Of a DNA stretch of 64,000 nt, positions 1-6,252 are shown one piece after another. The DNA lies in NCBI GenBank assembly GCA_963841405.1, contig CAWJCM010000002.1, positions 1 to 64,000 on the forward strand, read 5' to 3'. This stretch comes from DATBLE01 sp963841405 (GTDB taxonomy: Bacteria; Actinomycetota; Thermoleophilia; Gaiellales; Gaiellaceae). Below the pieces are notes generated by a model that saw only the letters and a program-made list of their open reading frames with translations, had not been told where the DNA came from and searched no databases. The number at the start of each line of letters is the position of its first letter. The first letter of the stretch is position 1. The translations under genes and the position numbers were made by a program.

Positions 1-2
1 GG

Positions 3-122
3 CGGACGAGGACACTCGATTCGCATGCGTCCCGCGTGCGGCGCCGAATCGCCGAGGTGACCGAGACGCCGTACGTCCTGAACGTGTGGGGGGTGGGCTA
101 CCGGCTGATGCTGCCCGGCTAG
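3..122 (+). CDS. Response regulator, C-terminal fragment (winged-helix DNA-binding domain)
   Basis: Only the last 39 codons are in the window. The frame reads through residues typical of the end of an OmpR/PhoB-type winged helix (an Arg-rich recognition segment, then NVWGVGYRL and a short tail). In this family the Y-GVGYR hairpin is the DNA-binding wing. The partner kinase should lie upstream, outside the window. Its TAG stop shares the tetranucleotide CTAG with the stop of the convergent oxidoreductase gene. Confidence 0.8.
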   Translation, partial: RTRTLDSHASRVRRRIAEVTETPYVLNVWGVGYRLMLPG

Positions 123-1090
123 AAGGCGGTAACGAGCGCGCGGGTGAGCGTCCCGCCCGCGAGGGACACTGCGTCGAGGTCGTACGGGTTCGGCATGTTG
201 AAGATCAGCCCGTCCAGCCCGGCGTCCAGGAGCGCCTGCACCTGTTCGCCGACGTCGTCGGGGGTACCGAGCGTCAGCGTCGCTCTCAGCCGCTCGGGAT
301 CCATGCTCGTCCGGCCCGGCCACGAGGCGAGGGTCCGCTCTGCCTCCTCGCGGGTCGCGGCGATCGCGAGTGTCCCGAGACGCGTGCGTGTGACCTCTGC
401 CGGATCACGGCCGACATCCCCGCAATGTGCGTCGAGCACACCCATCAGATGCCGCGTCCGCTCGGCGTCCCCGAAGATGTTGCAGGCGTCCGCGTGCTGC
501 GCGACCAGACGCAACGTCTTTCGTTCGCCGCTGCCGCCGACGAGGATCGGGATGTCGCCGCGGATCGGCCGCGGGTTGTTGAGCGCGCCGTCGACCCGAA
601 AGTGTTTGCCGGCATAGGTGGCCGCATCCCGCGTGAACATCGCCCGCGCGATGACGAGCGCGTCCTCGAGCAGTTCGAAGCGCTCCTTCAGCGGCGGGAA
701 GTCGAAGCCGTAGGCCTTGTGCTCGTCCTCGAACCAGGCCGCGCCGACCGAGTGGATTGCCCGTCCCCGGGAGATCGCGTCCAGCGTCGTGGTGATCTTG
801 GCGTGCAGCGCCGGGTTCCGGTACGTCACGCCGCCCACCATCAGGCCGAGGTTCAGGCGGGTCGTCCGCGCCGCCAGCGCGGCGAGGATCGTGTTTCCCT
901 CGAACATCAGCTCGGTCTGCGGGCCGACGCCGGGGATCTGGTGCAGGTGATCCATGACGAAGAGAGAGTCGAAGCCGGCCGCCTCGGCCGCCTCAGCGAT
1001 CTCCACGACGCGCTCGAAGACGTCACCCGCGACGACGCCGGGAAAGTCGAACCGCGGAATCTGCAGGCCGATGCGGACGGGCGCGCGCAC
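119..1090 (-). CDS. LLM-class F420-dependent oxidoreductase
   Basis: A 323-residue luciferase-like (bacterial luciferase/F420 family) flavin- or deazaflavin-dependent oxidoreductase with a TIM-barrel fold. Supporting segments are the N-terminal RIGLQIPRFDF strand, FDSLFVMDHL near residue 45, a GLMVGGVTYRNPALHAK segment near residue 82 and PRPIRGDIPILVGGSGERKT in the cofactor-binding part. Length is normal. The start is GTG at 1090, 6 nt after TACGTT, so probably leaderless. Substrate unknown; F420 rather than FMN use is a family-level inference. Confidence 0.85.
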   Translation of the reverse strand: MRAPVRIGLQIPRFDFPGVVAGDVFERVVEIAEAAEAAGFDSLFVMDHLHQIPGVGPQTELMFEGNTILAALAARTTRLNLGLMVGGVTYRNPALHAKITTTLDAISRGRAIHSVGAAWFEDEHKAYGFDFPPLKERFELLEDALVIARAMFTRDAATYAGKHFRVDGALNNPRPIRGDIPILVGGSGERKTLRLVAQHADACNIFGDAERTRHLMGVLDAHCGDVGRDPAEVTRTRLGTLAIAATREEAERTLASWPGRTSMDPERLRATLTLGTPDDVGEQVQALLDAGLDGLIFNMPNPYDLDAVSLAGGTLTRALVTAF

Positions 1091-1096
1091 GAGCCC

Positions 1097-1102
1097 AACG
1101 TA
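1097..1102 (-). promoter_or_regulatory. -10 box TACGTT of the LLM oxidoreductase gene (leaderless)
   Basis: TACGTT on the minus strand ends 6 nt before the GTG start and no Shine-Dalgarno is visible, which fits the leaderless pattern repeated through the window. Confidence 0.5.
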
Positions 1103-1164
1103 CCCGTCCGAACCGAGCCCGCGCGCCGCTCGGCGGCGTCAAGGGACAGGCTGGCGACCTTTGG

Positions 1165-1521
1165 CTAGAACGGCCCGCGCGGCTCGTAGCTGCCGCGGCG
1201 GGCACCGACCGCGACGAAGGTCATCCCGTCCGGACCGGCGATCGGCTGGCGCGTCGTCTCGGGGTCGAAGCGGAGAAAGGTGCCGACCTTTACCGGCACC
1301 TCCTCGCCGTCGACCCGCCAGTGGCCGGAACCGGCGACCACGACGTTCACCTCCTCCTGGTTCGAGTCGGTCTCGTCGTGCTCGACGCCCGGCGCGCCCG
1401 GCGGCAGCTCGAACCAGTTGATCCCGAAGGCCTCGAGCCCGAGCTCGCGACGCACGAAGCGCACGGCTCCGCCGGGGCCGGCCCCTACGATGTCGTTGAC
1501 GTTCTTGACCGAGTAGCCCAT
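1165..1521 (-). CDS. Small cupin-domain protein
   Basis: A 118-residue single-domain cupin. The mid-region has HDETDSNQEEVNVVVAGSG, with metal-ligand His and Glu residues as in cupin motif 1, followed by GTFLRFDPETTRQP resembling motif 2. Proteins like this bind a metal or small ligand in a beta-barrel; no substrate can be assigned. The ATG overlaps the stop of the SRPBCC gene (ATGA), so it is probably translated by coupling as the last gene of an ArsR-SRPBCC-cupin operon. Confidence 0.75.
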   Translation of the reverse strand: MGYSVKNVNDIVGAGPGGAVRFVRRELGLEAFGINWFELPPGAPGVEHDETDSNQEEVNVVVAGSGHWRVDGEEVPVKVGTFLRFDPETTRQPIAGPDGMTFVAVGARRGSYEPRGPF

Positions 1522-1979
1522 CAGCTTTCGAGCCGACGAGTGTAATGGCCGAGCACGTCTCCCCAGCCGGCCTCGTAACCGGAGCGTGCCTCCTGCGCCC
1601 GCTCGCCGAGGATCTCCCAGCCACGGTGCTCCAGGTCGACGCGGGTGCCGTCGCCCTCGGCGGCGAAGCGCACCGCCAGCTCGGTCGCCTGCGACGAGTC
1701 GTGGCCCGGATGCCAGGTCATGACGAAACGGGCCGGGGGCTCCCACGCCAGCACGCGGCCCCATTCGCCTTCACCGCCGTCGTCGTGCCGCTCGAAGATC
1801 CGCCCGCCGACGTGCTCCTCGAAGACCACCTCCGTGATCTTGTCGCCGCCGATCGAGTACATGCCGAGCGGCCACCAGGTCCCGAGCTCGCGCGTGAAGA
1901 CCTCGAACGCCCGCTCGGGACTGCACGCGACGACCATCGTCTTGTGGACCGGCGCGATCGCAGCCTGCGTGTTGCTCAC
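1521..1979 (-). CDS. SRPBCC (AHSA1-like) domain protein
   Basis: 152 residues with the START/AHSA1-like pattern: an N-terminal VHKTMVVACSPERAFEVFT segment, central VGGRIFERHDDG and WGRVLAWEPPARFVMTWHPG, and a C-terminal helix. ArsR-type regulators followed by an AHSA1-like gene are a common pairing; the protein is thought to bind hydrophobic ligands in a helix-grip pocket. It overlaps arsR upstream and the cupin downstream by 4 nt each (ATGA), so all three genes form one operon. Confidence 0.85.
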   Translation of the reverse strand: MSNTQAAIAPVHKTMVVACSPERAFEVFTRELGTWWPLGMYSIGGDKITEVVFEEHVGGRIFERHDDGGEGEWGRVLAWEPPARFVMTWHPGHDSSQATELAVRFAAEGDGTRVDLEHRGWEILGERAQEARSGYEAGWGDVLGHYTRRLES

Positions 1980-2290
1980 GTGCTCCTCCTCTCGCTCTCG
2001 GCCGCCGCCTTGAACCCGGCGAGGGCCTGCTCCCAGAAGCTGTCGAAGTAGGCGCGCAGGTCGGCGATCGCCTTCGGCTCGACGCCGTAGATCCTGCGCG
2101 TCCCGTCCTTCCGCTCTGTCACCAGCCCCGCCTCCTTCAGGACGCGCAGGTGCTGCGAGACCGCGGGCCGGGAGACCGGCAGCTCCGCGGCGAGCTCGCC
2201 TACCGGACGCGGCCCACCGCGGAGCCGCTCCATGATCTCCCGCCGGGTCGCGTCACCGAGCGCATCCATCGCTAGCGCGGGGGAACCCAT
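1976..2290 (-). CDS. ArsR-family winged-helix repressor
   Basis: 104 residues from the ATG at 2290, or 97 from the ATG at 2269, where the family-typical MDALGDATRREIMERL begins. The HTH is GELAAELPVSRPAVSQHLRVLKEAGL and the wing carries TERKDGTRRIYGVEP. There is no Cys metal site, so it is probably not a metal sensor but resembles the ArsR partners of AHSA1 proteins. It is first in the operon with the SRPBCC and cupin genes. The upstream ATG sits in the loop of a perfect 12-bp palindrome, which favours 2269 as the real start and the palindrome as an operator. Confidence 0.85.
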   Translation of the reverse strand: MGSPALAMDALGDATRREIMERLRGGPRPVGELAAELPVSRPAVSQHLRVLKEAGLVTERKDGTRRIYGVEPKAIADLRAYFDSFWEQALAGFKAAAESERRST

Positions 2291-2302
2291 GGTTCCCCCG
2301 CG
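2276..2302. promoter_or_regulatory. 12-bp-arm palindrome around the first arsR ATG
   Basis: CGCGGGGGAACC, then CAT, then its exact reverse complement GGTTCCCCCGCG. The 3-nt centre is the ATG at 2288-2290 on the minus strand. It could be an ArsR operator or an mRNA hairpin controlling the start codon. Confidence 0.6.
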
Positions 2303-2404
2303 TGCCCTCTCCCTTCCTTGCTCGCTGACAGCAGGTGGTCGTGAGCCGCGCCCGCCATGTCGGGCGCGGCGGCGAAGGGACAGAGCAACCGTGCGTCAGT
2401 CTCC

Positions 2405-2429
2405 ACTTACCGTAAGTATTGACTTACGG
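2405..2429. promoter_or_regulatory. Overlapping palindromes upstream of arsR (possible operator)
   Basis: CCGTAAGT-attg-ACTTACGG at 2410-2429 has 8-bp perfect arms; ACTTAC-C-GTAAGT at 2405-2417 overlaps it. The AT-rich core stands out from the GC-rich surroundings and lies about 115 nt upstream of the first arsR ATG, across the stop codon of the MGMT gene. ArsR proteins bind such inverted repeats; assigning it to this ArsR is inference. Confidence 0.5.
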
Positions 2430-2993
2430 AAACAGCGTGTCAAGCATGGCGCCCTCCAGCTTGAGCAGGAGCTCCTTGCGCTCGAGGCCGCCGGCGTAGC
2501 CGACGAGCTTGCCGTTCGCGCCGACGACACGGTGGCACGGAAGCACGATCGGGACCGGGTTGCGGTTCATCGCGCCGCCGATCGCGCGGGCGGCGTTCGG
2601 ATGCCCGACCTTGGCAGCCAGCGCACCGTACGTCGTCACCTGGCCGTAGGGGACCCGGGCGAGCTCGTGCAGCGCCTCGCGGTGGAACGAGCCGACGGGA
2701 GAGAGGTCGAGCTCGAGGTCGAACTCGCGGCGGCGACCCTCGAAGTACTCGTCCAGCTCACGGCGGATGCCGTCGACGCGGCGCGGAACGCGCAGGACGC
2801 GGGCCCCGAAGTCGCCGGCCAGCTCGTCGAGGGCGTCGTCGGGCCGGTAGGCGATCCGACAGAGGCCGTGGTCGGTCGCCGCGACCAGGAGCTCGCCGAC
2901 CGGAGAGTCTGTCAGGTCGTAGGCGACGTCCACCAGTCCCCCACGGTCGGCCGCGTCGCGGAAACGGCGGTCGAGATCGGTTGGAATGGTCAT
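2424..2993 (-). CDS. ogt: Methylated-DNA-[protein]-cysteine S-methyltransferase
   Basis: 189 residues. The C-terminal domain has the diagnostic active site IVLPCHRVVGANG, with the acceptor Cys, and the upstream helix VPYGQVTTYGALAAKVG that fits the MGMT HTH. It transfers O6-alkyl groups from guanine to its own Cys, repairing alkylated DNA. It overlaps the upstream ECF sigma gene by 4 nt (ATGA), so the two are co-transcribed. Its stop codon lies inside the palindrome upstream of arsR. Confidence 0.92.
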   Translation of the reverse strand: MTIPTDLDRRFRDAADRGGLVDVAYDLTDSPVGELLVAATDHGLCRIAYRPDDALDELAGDFGARVLRVPRRVDGIRRELDEYFEGRRREFDLELDLSPVGSFHREALHELARVPYGQVTTYGALAAKVGHPNAARAIGGAMNRNPVPIVLPCHRVVGANGKLVGYAGGLERKELLLKLEGAMLDTLFP

Positions 2994-3457
2994 GCGGTCT
3001 CCTTTCTGCGCAGCCGGCGGACGCCGGCGGAAGCCGCCTGGCGGGCAGCGTCCTCGGACGAGCCGAGGGCTGCGCCGATGGCGGCGTAGGGCATGTCGTA
3101 GGCGTAGCGGAGGACGACGGCCGCGCGCTCGGTCGGCGGCAGGCCGTCGGTCAGGTGCTCCAGCTCCGCGTAGGCGGGGCGGCGCGGCAGCTCGAGCTGT
3201 TCCTCGAGCTCGGCGGTCGGCCGCTCGCGGCGGAAGGCGTCGACGGCGACGTGGCGGGCGATCGTCAGCGCCCAGGCTCGCAGGTGGTCGCCGTGGCGCA
3301 GGGACGGGTACGCCCGCAACGCGCGCAGGAACGTCTCCTGGAAGGCGTCCTCGGCGCGCTGCCGCCCGAGCCGCCGCACGAGCAGGCCGTAGACCTCCTC
3401 GCGGTGCTCGGCGTAGAAGCGCTCGAACGGCGGAGTCGTCACTGCGGCTTCCATCAT
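2990..3457 (-). CDS. ECF-family RNA polymerase sigma factor
   Basis: 155 residues from ATG 3457 (a second ATG follows at once). Region 2 is FERFYAEHREEVYGLLVRRL with DAFQETFLRALRAY; region 4 is LPPTERAAVVLRYAYDMPYAAIGAALGSS. The open frame extends further upstream, but that part is antisense to the methyltransferase gene and has no sigma features, so the ATG pair was chosen. No anti-sigma gene is adjacent; the coupled partner is the MGMT gene, which suggests a stress or DNA-alkylation response. Confidence 0.88.
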   Translation of the reverse strand: MMEAAVTTPPFERFYAEHREEVYGLLVRRLGRQRAEDAFQETFLRALRAYPSLRHGDHLRAWALTIARHVAVDAFRRERPTAELEEQLELPRRPAYAELEHLTDGLPPTERAAVVLRYAYDMPYAAIGAALGSSEDAARQAASAGVRRLRRKETA

Positions 3458-3497
3458 CGAGGTAAACGCCGCCGGCCGCGCCGGTGTGAGATCGGTC

Positions 3498-4436
3498 CTA
3501 CGCCGCTTCGAGCCAGGCGTCGGCCACGGCCGCGACATGACGGTGATCCGTGCCGCAGCATCCGCCGACGACGGTCGCAGCGGGAAGGAGGGAGCGCAGC
3601 GCGCGGTACTGGCCGGCGAGCTCCGCGGGATCGCCTTCGTCCAGCGCCTCGGCCTCGTCGAGCTCGGCATGGCTCTTGCGCGACGCGTTCGCGCGCACGC
3701 CGCCGATTCGTTCGACCCAGTCGCCGCGCTGTTCGAGCACGCCGCTGAAGTGGGTCGGATGGGCGCAATTGATCATGAAGTATGCGACGACTCCATCCGT
3801 CTCGGCATCCACCCGACCGATCGCCTCCCCGAGCTCCGTTCTGCCGGGTAGGCGGCCGTCGGTCTCGACCGTGAACGAGATCGCGACAGGGATCCCCGCC
3901 CGGCCGGCCGCGCGAGCGATCCCGACCGCCTCCTCGGGATACGCGAGAGTGAGGGCGGAAATCATGTCGGCGCCGGCGTCGGCGAGCGTGTCGATCTGTG
4001 TCGAGTGGTACCGCTCCGCCTCGTCGACGCTCATCAGGGCGCCGGGCCGGTAGGCATCGTCGCGGGGGCCGACAGTGCCGCAGACGACCACCGGGGTCGG
4101 CGCATGGTCGGCTCGCACCTGCTCGATCAGCCGGACCGCTTTCCGGTTCACCTCCGCGAGCCGCTCGGCGCCGAATCCGAGTCGTTCCCCCCAGTCGGCG
4201 TTCGCCCGCCATGTCGGCGTGTCGAGGACGAGGCCGAGGCTGCGCTCGCGTGCGATCGCCGCGTACGGCTCGAAATACGAGCGCAGCTCACGCGCGCCCG
4301 CGTCGCTGTCCAGCAGCGGAAAGGCCGCGAAGCACGGCAGGTCGATTCCCCGCTGGAACAGCAGCACTGTCTCCATGCCACCGTCCGTGATGCAGGTCGT
4401 GCCAGTGGTTTGCGGAAGCGCCTGCCGGAACCCCAT
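3498..4436 (-). CDS. Homocysteine S-methyltransferase-family protein
   Basis: About 312 residues from ATG 4436 (MGFRQALPQTTG). The Zn site of the family is visible: a Cys in FMINCAHPTHF near residue 220 and the C-terminal Cys pair in VVGGCCGTDHRH. DGGMETVLLFQRG near the N-terminus matches the DGGxET-type start of MmuM/BHMT proteins. It likely transfers a methyl group from a donor such as S-methylmethionine to homocysteine; the donor cannot be told from sequence. Divergent from mraZ. Confidence 0.8.
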   Translation of the reverse strand: MGFRQALPQTTGTTCITDGGMETVLLFQRGIDLPCFAAFPLLDSDAGARELRSYFEPYAAIARERSLGLVLDTPTWRANADWGERLGFGAERLAEVNRKAVRLIEQVRADHAPTPVVVCGTVGPRDDAYRPGALMSVDEAERYHSTQIDTLADAGADMISALTLAYPEEAVGIARAAGRAGIPVAISFTVETDGRLPGRTELGEAIGRVDAETDGVVAYFMINCAHPTHFSGVLEQRGDWVERIGGVRANASRKSHAELDEAEALDEGDPAELAGQYRALRSLLPAATVVGGCCGTDHRHVAAVADAWLEAA

Positions 4437-4446
4437 CGGGATCGAC

Positions 4447-4452
4447 ACCGTA
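4447..4452 (-). promoter_or_regulatory. -10 box TACGGT of the homocysteine methyltransferase gene
   Basis: TACGGT ends 10 nt before the ATG at 4436, with no Shine-Dalgarno between. It fits the leaderless or very short leader pattern. Confidence 0.4.
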
Positions 4453-4477
4453 CCGCACTCGAGTCGGGCCGCCGGGG

Positions 4478-4518
4478 TTGAATTGTGGGGGAGAGTGGGG
4501 TACAGTGGGGAAGCGTGG
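4478..4518 (+). promoter_or_regulatory. mraZ promoter with MraZ box array
   Basis: -35 TTGAAT at 4478-4483, 17-bp spacer, -10 TACAGT at 4501-4506. Superimposed are GTGGGG at 4485, 4495 and 4505 and GTGG at 4515, exactly 10 bp apart. MraZ in other bacteria binds direct GTGGG-type repeats with this period and represses the dcw cluster, so this is very probably its autoregulatory operator. The last boxes replace a normal ribosome-binding site. Confidence 0.85.
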
Positions 4519-4522
4519 ACCA

Positions 4523-4957
4523 ATGCTACTGGGCGAACACGAGCACACCCTGGACGAGAAGAACCGCCTCACGCTGCCGGCGCGTTTCCGCACGGCGATG
4601 GCAGAGGGCGTCGTTCTCACCCGCGGGCTCGACTCCTGCGTCGAGGCCTACCCGTCCGGGGACTGGACCCAGCTGGTCGAAGACCGGCTGGCCGGTCTCG
4701 ACCCGCTCAGTCGCGAGACCCGCGTCCTCGAGCGCTTCTACTACACGGGCGCGATCGAGGCCAAACCCGACAAGCAGGGCCGCGTGATGCTGCCGCCGGT
4801 GCTGATCGAGCACGCGAAGCTCGACCGCGAGCTGGTCGTCGTCGGCATGCGCGGACGAATCGAGATCTGGGATCGCGCCGCGTGGCGCGCGCAGATCGAG
4901 GAGGTCATGGGAAGTGCAGAGCATGTTGCCGAACGTCTTGCAGCCCGACACGACTGA
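4523..4957 (+). CDS. mraZ: Transcriptional regulator MraZ
   Basis: 144 residues from ATG 4523 (MLLGEHEHTLDEKNRL). It has two tandem SpoVT/AbrB-like half domains, each with the family D-x3-R motif: DEKNRLTLPARFR in the N-terminal half and DKQGRVMLPPVL in the C-terminal half. Longer upstream starts in the frame lie inside the operator and were rejected. First gene of the dcw cluster; it binds DNA as a ring-shaped multimer and represses its own operon. The 3' end overlaps rsmH by 44 nt. Confidence 0.93.
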   Translation: MLLGEHEHTLDEKNRLTLPARFRTAMAEGVVLTRGLDSCVEAYPSGDWTQLVEDRLAGLDPLSRETRVLERFYYTGAIEAKPDKQGRVMLPPVLIEHAKLDRELVVVGMRGRIEIWDRAAWRAQIEEVMGSAEHVAERLAARHD

Positions 4958-5882
4958 CCACGTCCCGGTCCTCGCAGACGAGGTGCGGGCCCTGCTCGCG
5001 CTCGAGCCCGGGCACACGCTCGTCGACGCGACCTTCGGCGCCGGCGGCCACGCGAGCCTGCTCGCGCGCGACCTTCACGGCGACGGCAAGGTGATCGCCA
5101 TCGACCGCGACCCGACCGTGCGCCCCTACTTCGAGCACTTCCGGCGCACGGCGGCGGTTCAGGCGCGGTTCCTGCGAGGCGACTTCTCGATCGTCCTCGC
5201 GCAGCTGGCCGAGAACGGCGTCCGCGCCGATGCCATCCTGCTCGACCTCGGCGTCTCCAGCATGCAGCTCGACCGGCCCGAGCGCGGCTTCTCGTACGCG
5301 ACCGACGCGCCGCTGGACATGCGCATGGATCCCTCGTCCGACTACTCCGCCCGCGAGCTGGTGAACGAGGCGTCGGAGCGCGACCTCGAGCGCATCTTCC
5401 GCCGCTACGGCGAGGAGCGCTACGCGCGTCAGATCGCCCGCACGATCGGGCGCCGTCGTCGCTCCCGGCCGTTCGAGCGCACCGGTGAGCTGGTGGACAC
5501 GATCAAGGCAGCCATTCCCGCGCCCGCCCGGTTCGGCGAAGGTCACCCGGCCAAGCGCGTCTTCCAGGCGCTCCGCATCGCCGTGAACGAGGAGCTCGAC
5601 GCCCTCGAGGACGCGCTGCCCGCAGCGGTCGAGATGCTCCGGCCGGGTGGCCGCATCGCCGTGATCGCGTTCCATTCGCTCGAAGACCGGATCGTCAAGC
5701 ACTTCTTCCGCGCGCAGGCCCGCGGCTGCACCTGCCCGCCCGACTTCCCGGTGTGCGCGTGCGGCCACGAGCCGGTGCTGCGCGTGCTGACGCCGAGGCC
5801 GGTGCGGCCGACCGCCCGCGAGGCCGCGCTGAACCCGCGCGCCGCCTCGGCGCGGCTGCGGGTGGCGGAGAAGGTCGGCTAG
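4914..5882 (+). CDS. rsmH: 16S rRNA (cytosine1402-N4)-methyltransferase RsmH
   Basis: 322 residues. The SAM-binding segment is VDATFGAGGHASLLARDL followed by VIAIDRDP; ILLDLGVSSMQLDRPERGFSY and AVIAFHSLEDRIVK are family signatures. The start is GTG 4914 because a gaggagg Shine-Dalgarno lies about 10 nt upstream; ATG 4923 is the alternative. It methylates C1402 in the ribosomal P site. Second gene of the dcw operon, ending in TAGTG shared with ftsL. Confidence 0.95.
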   Translation: MQSMLPNVLQPDTTDHVPVLADEVRALLALEPGHTLVDATFGAGGHASLLARDLHGDGKVIAIDRDPTVRPYFEHFRRTAAVQARFLRGDFSIVLAQLAENGVRADAILLDLGVSSMQLDRPERGFSYATDAPLDMRMDPSSDYSARELVNEASERDLERIFRRYGEERYARQIARTIGRRRRSRPFERTGELVDTIKAAIPAPARFGEGHPAKRVFQALRIAVNEELDALEDALPAAVEMLRPGGRIAVIAFHSLEDRIVKHFFRAQARGCTCPPDFPVCACGHEPVLRVLTPRPVRPTAREAALNPRAASARLRVAEKVG

Positions 5883-6250
5883 TGGCGGCGGTCGCTCCGG
5901 AGCCGCGGACACGGGCGGCCAGTGCGAGCGCGGTCGAACCGTCAGCGTCGCCAAGGTCAAGGCCAAGGCCCGAGCGGCGCCTGCGCGTCGCCAGCGGCGT
6001 CGTCTGGATCGCGGTGATCGCCGCGCTCCTGGTCGGCGTGGTGTTCATGAACCTCGCCGTCCTCCGGCTGAACATCAGGCTCGACCAGCTCGGCCGCGAC
6101 CGCGCCGGCCTGCGCGCCGACAACGCGCAGCTCGCTTCGGAGCTCTCCAGCGCACAGGCGGCGGCGCGGATCCAGGCTCTGGCCCGCAAGGAGCTCGGCG
6201 TCCAGCCCGCGCTCGCGCAGGAAACGACGTACGTCCGGCTGAAACCATAG
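5882..6250 (+). CDS. ftsL: FtsL-like septum formation protein
   Basis: 122 residues from the GTG overlapping the rsmH stop (TAGTG). Layout: about 38 polar Arg/Pro/Ser-rich cytoplasmic residues, one membrane helix (SGVVWIAVIAALLVGVVFMN), then an extracellular leucine-zipper-like coiled coil (LRLNIRLDQL, LRADNAQLASEL). This is the FtsL/DivIC layout; sequence is poorly conserved, so the call rests on topology and position between rsmH and ftsI. It is expected to join the FtsQ-FtsL-FtsB divisome complex. Confidence 0.82.
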   Translation: MAAVAPEPRTRAASASAVEPSASPRSRPRPERRLRVASGVVWIAVIAALLVGVVFMNLAVLRLNIRLDQLGRDRAGLRADNAQLASELSSAQAAARIQALARKELGVQPALAQETTYVRLKP

Positions 6251-6252
6251 GC

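Noticed and set aside
86..1168. Long rightward open frame over the LLM oxidoreductase gene
   Set aside because: Arg/Ala/Val-rich antisense shadow of a well-supported gene; the same applies to many long frames opposite dcw, gcv and ABC genes.
3458..3670. N-terminal extension of the ECF sigma gene
   Set aside because: It lies over the end of the homocysteine methyltransferase gene in another frame and has no sigma-like sequence.
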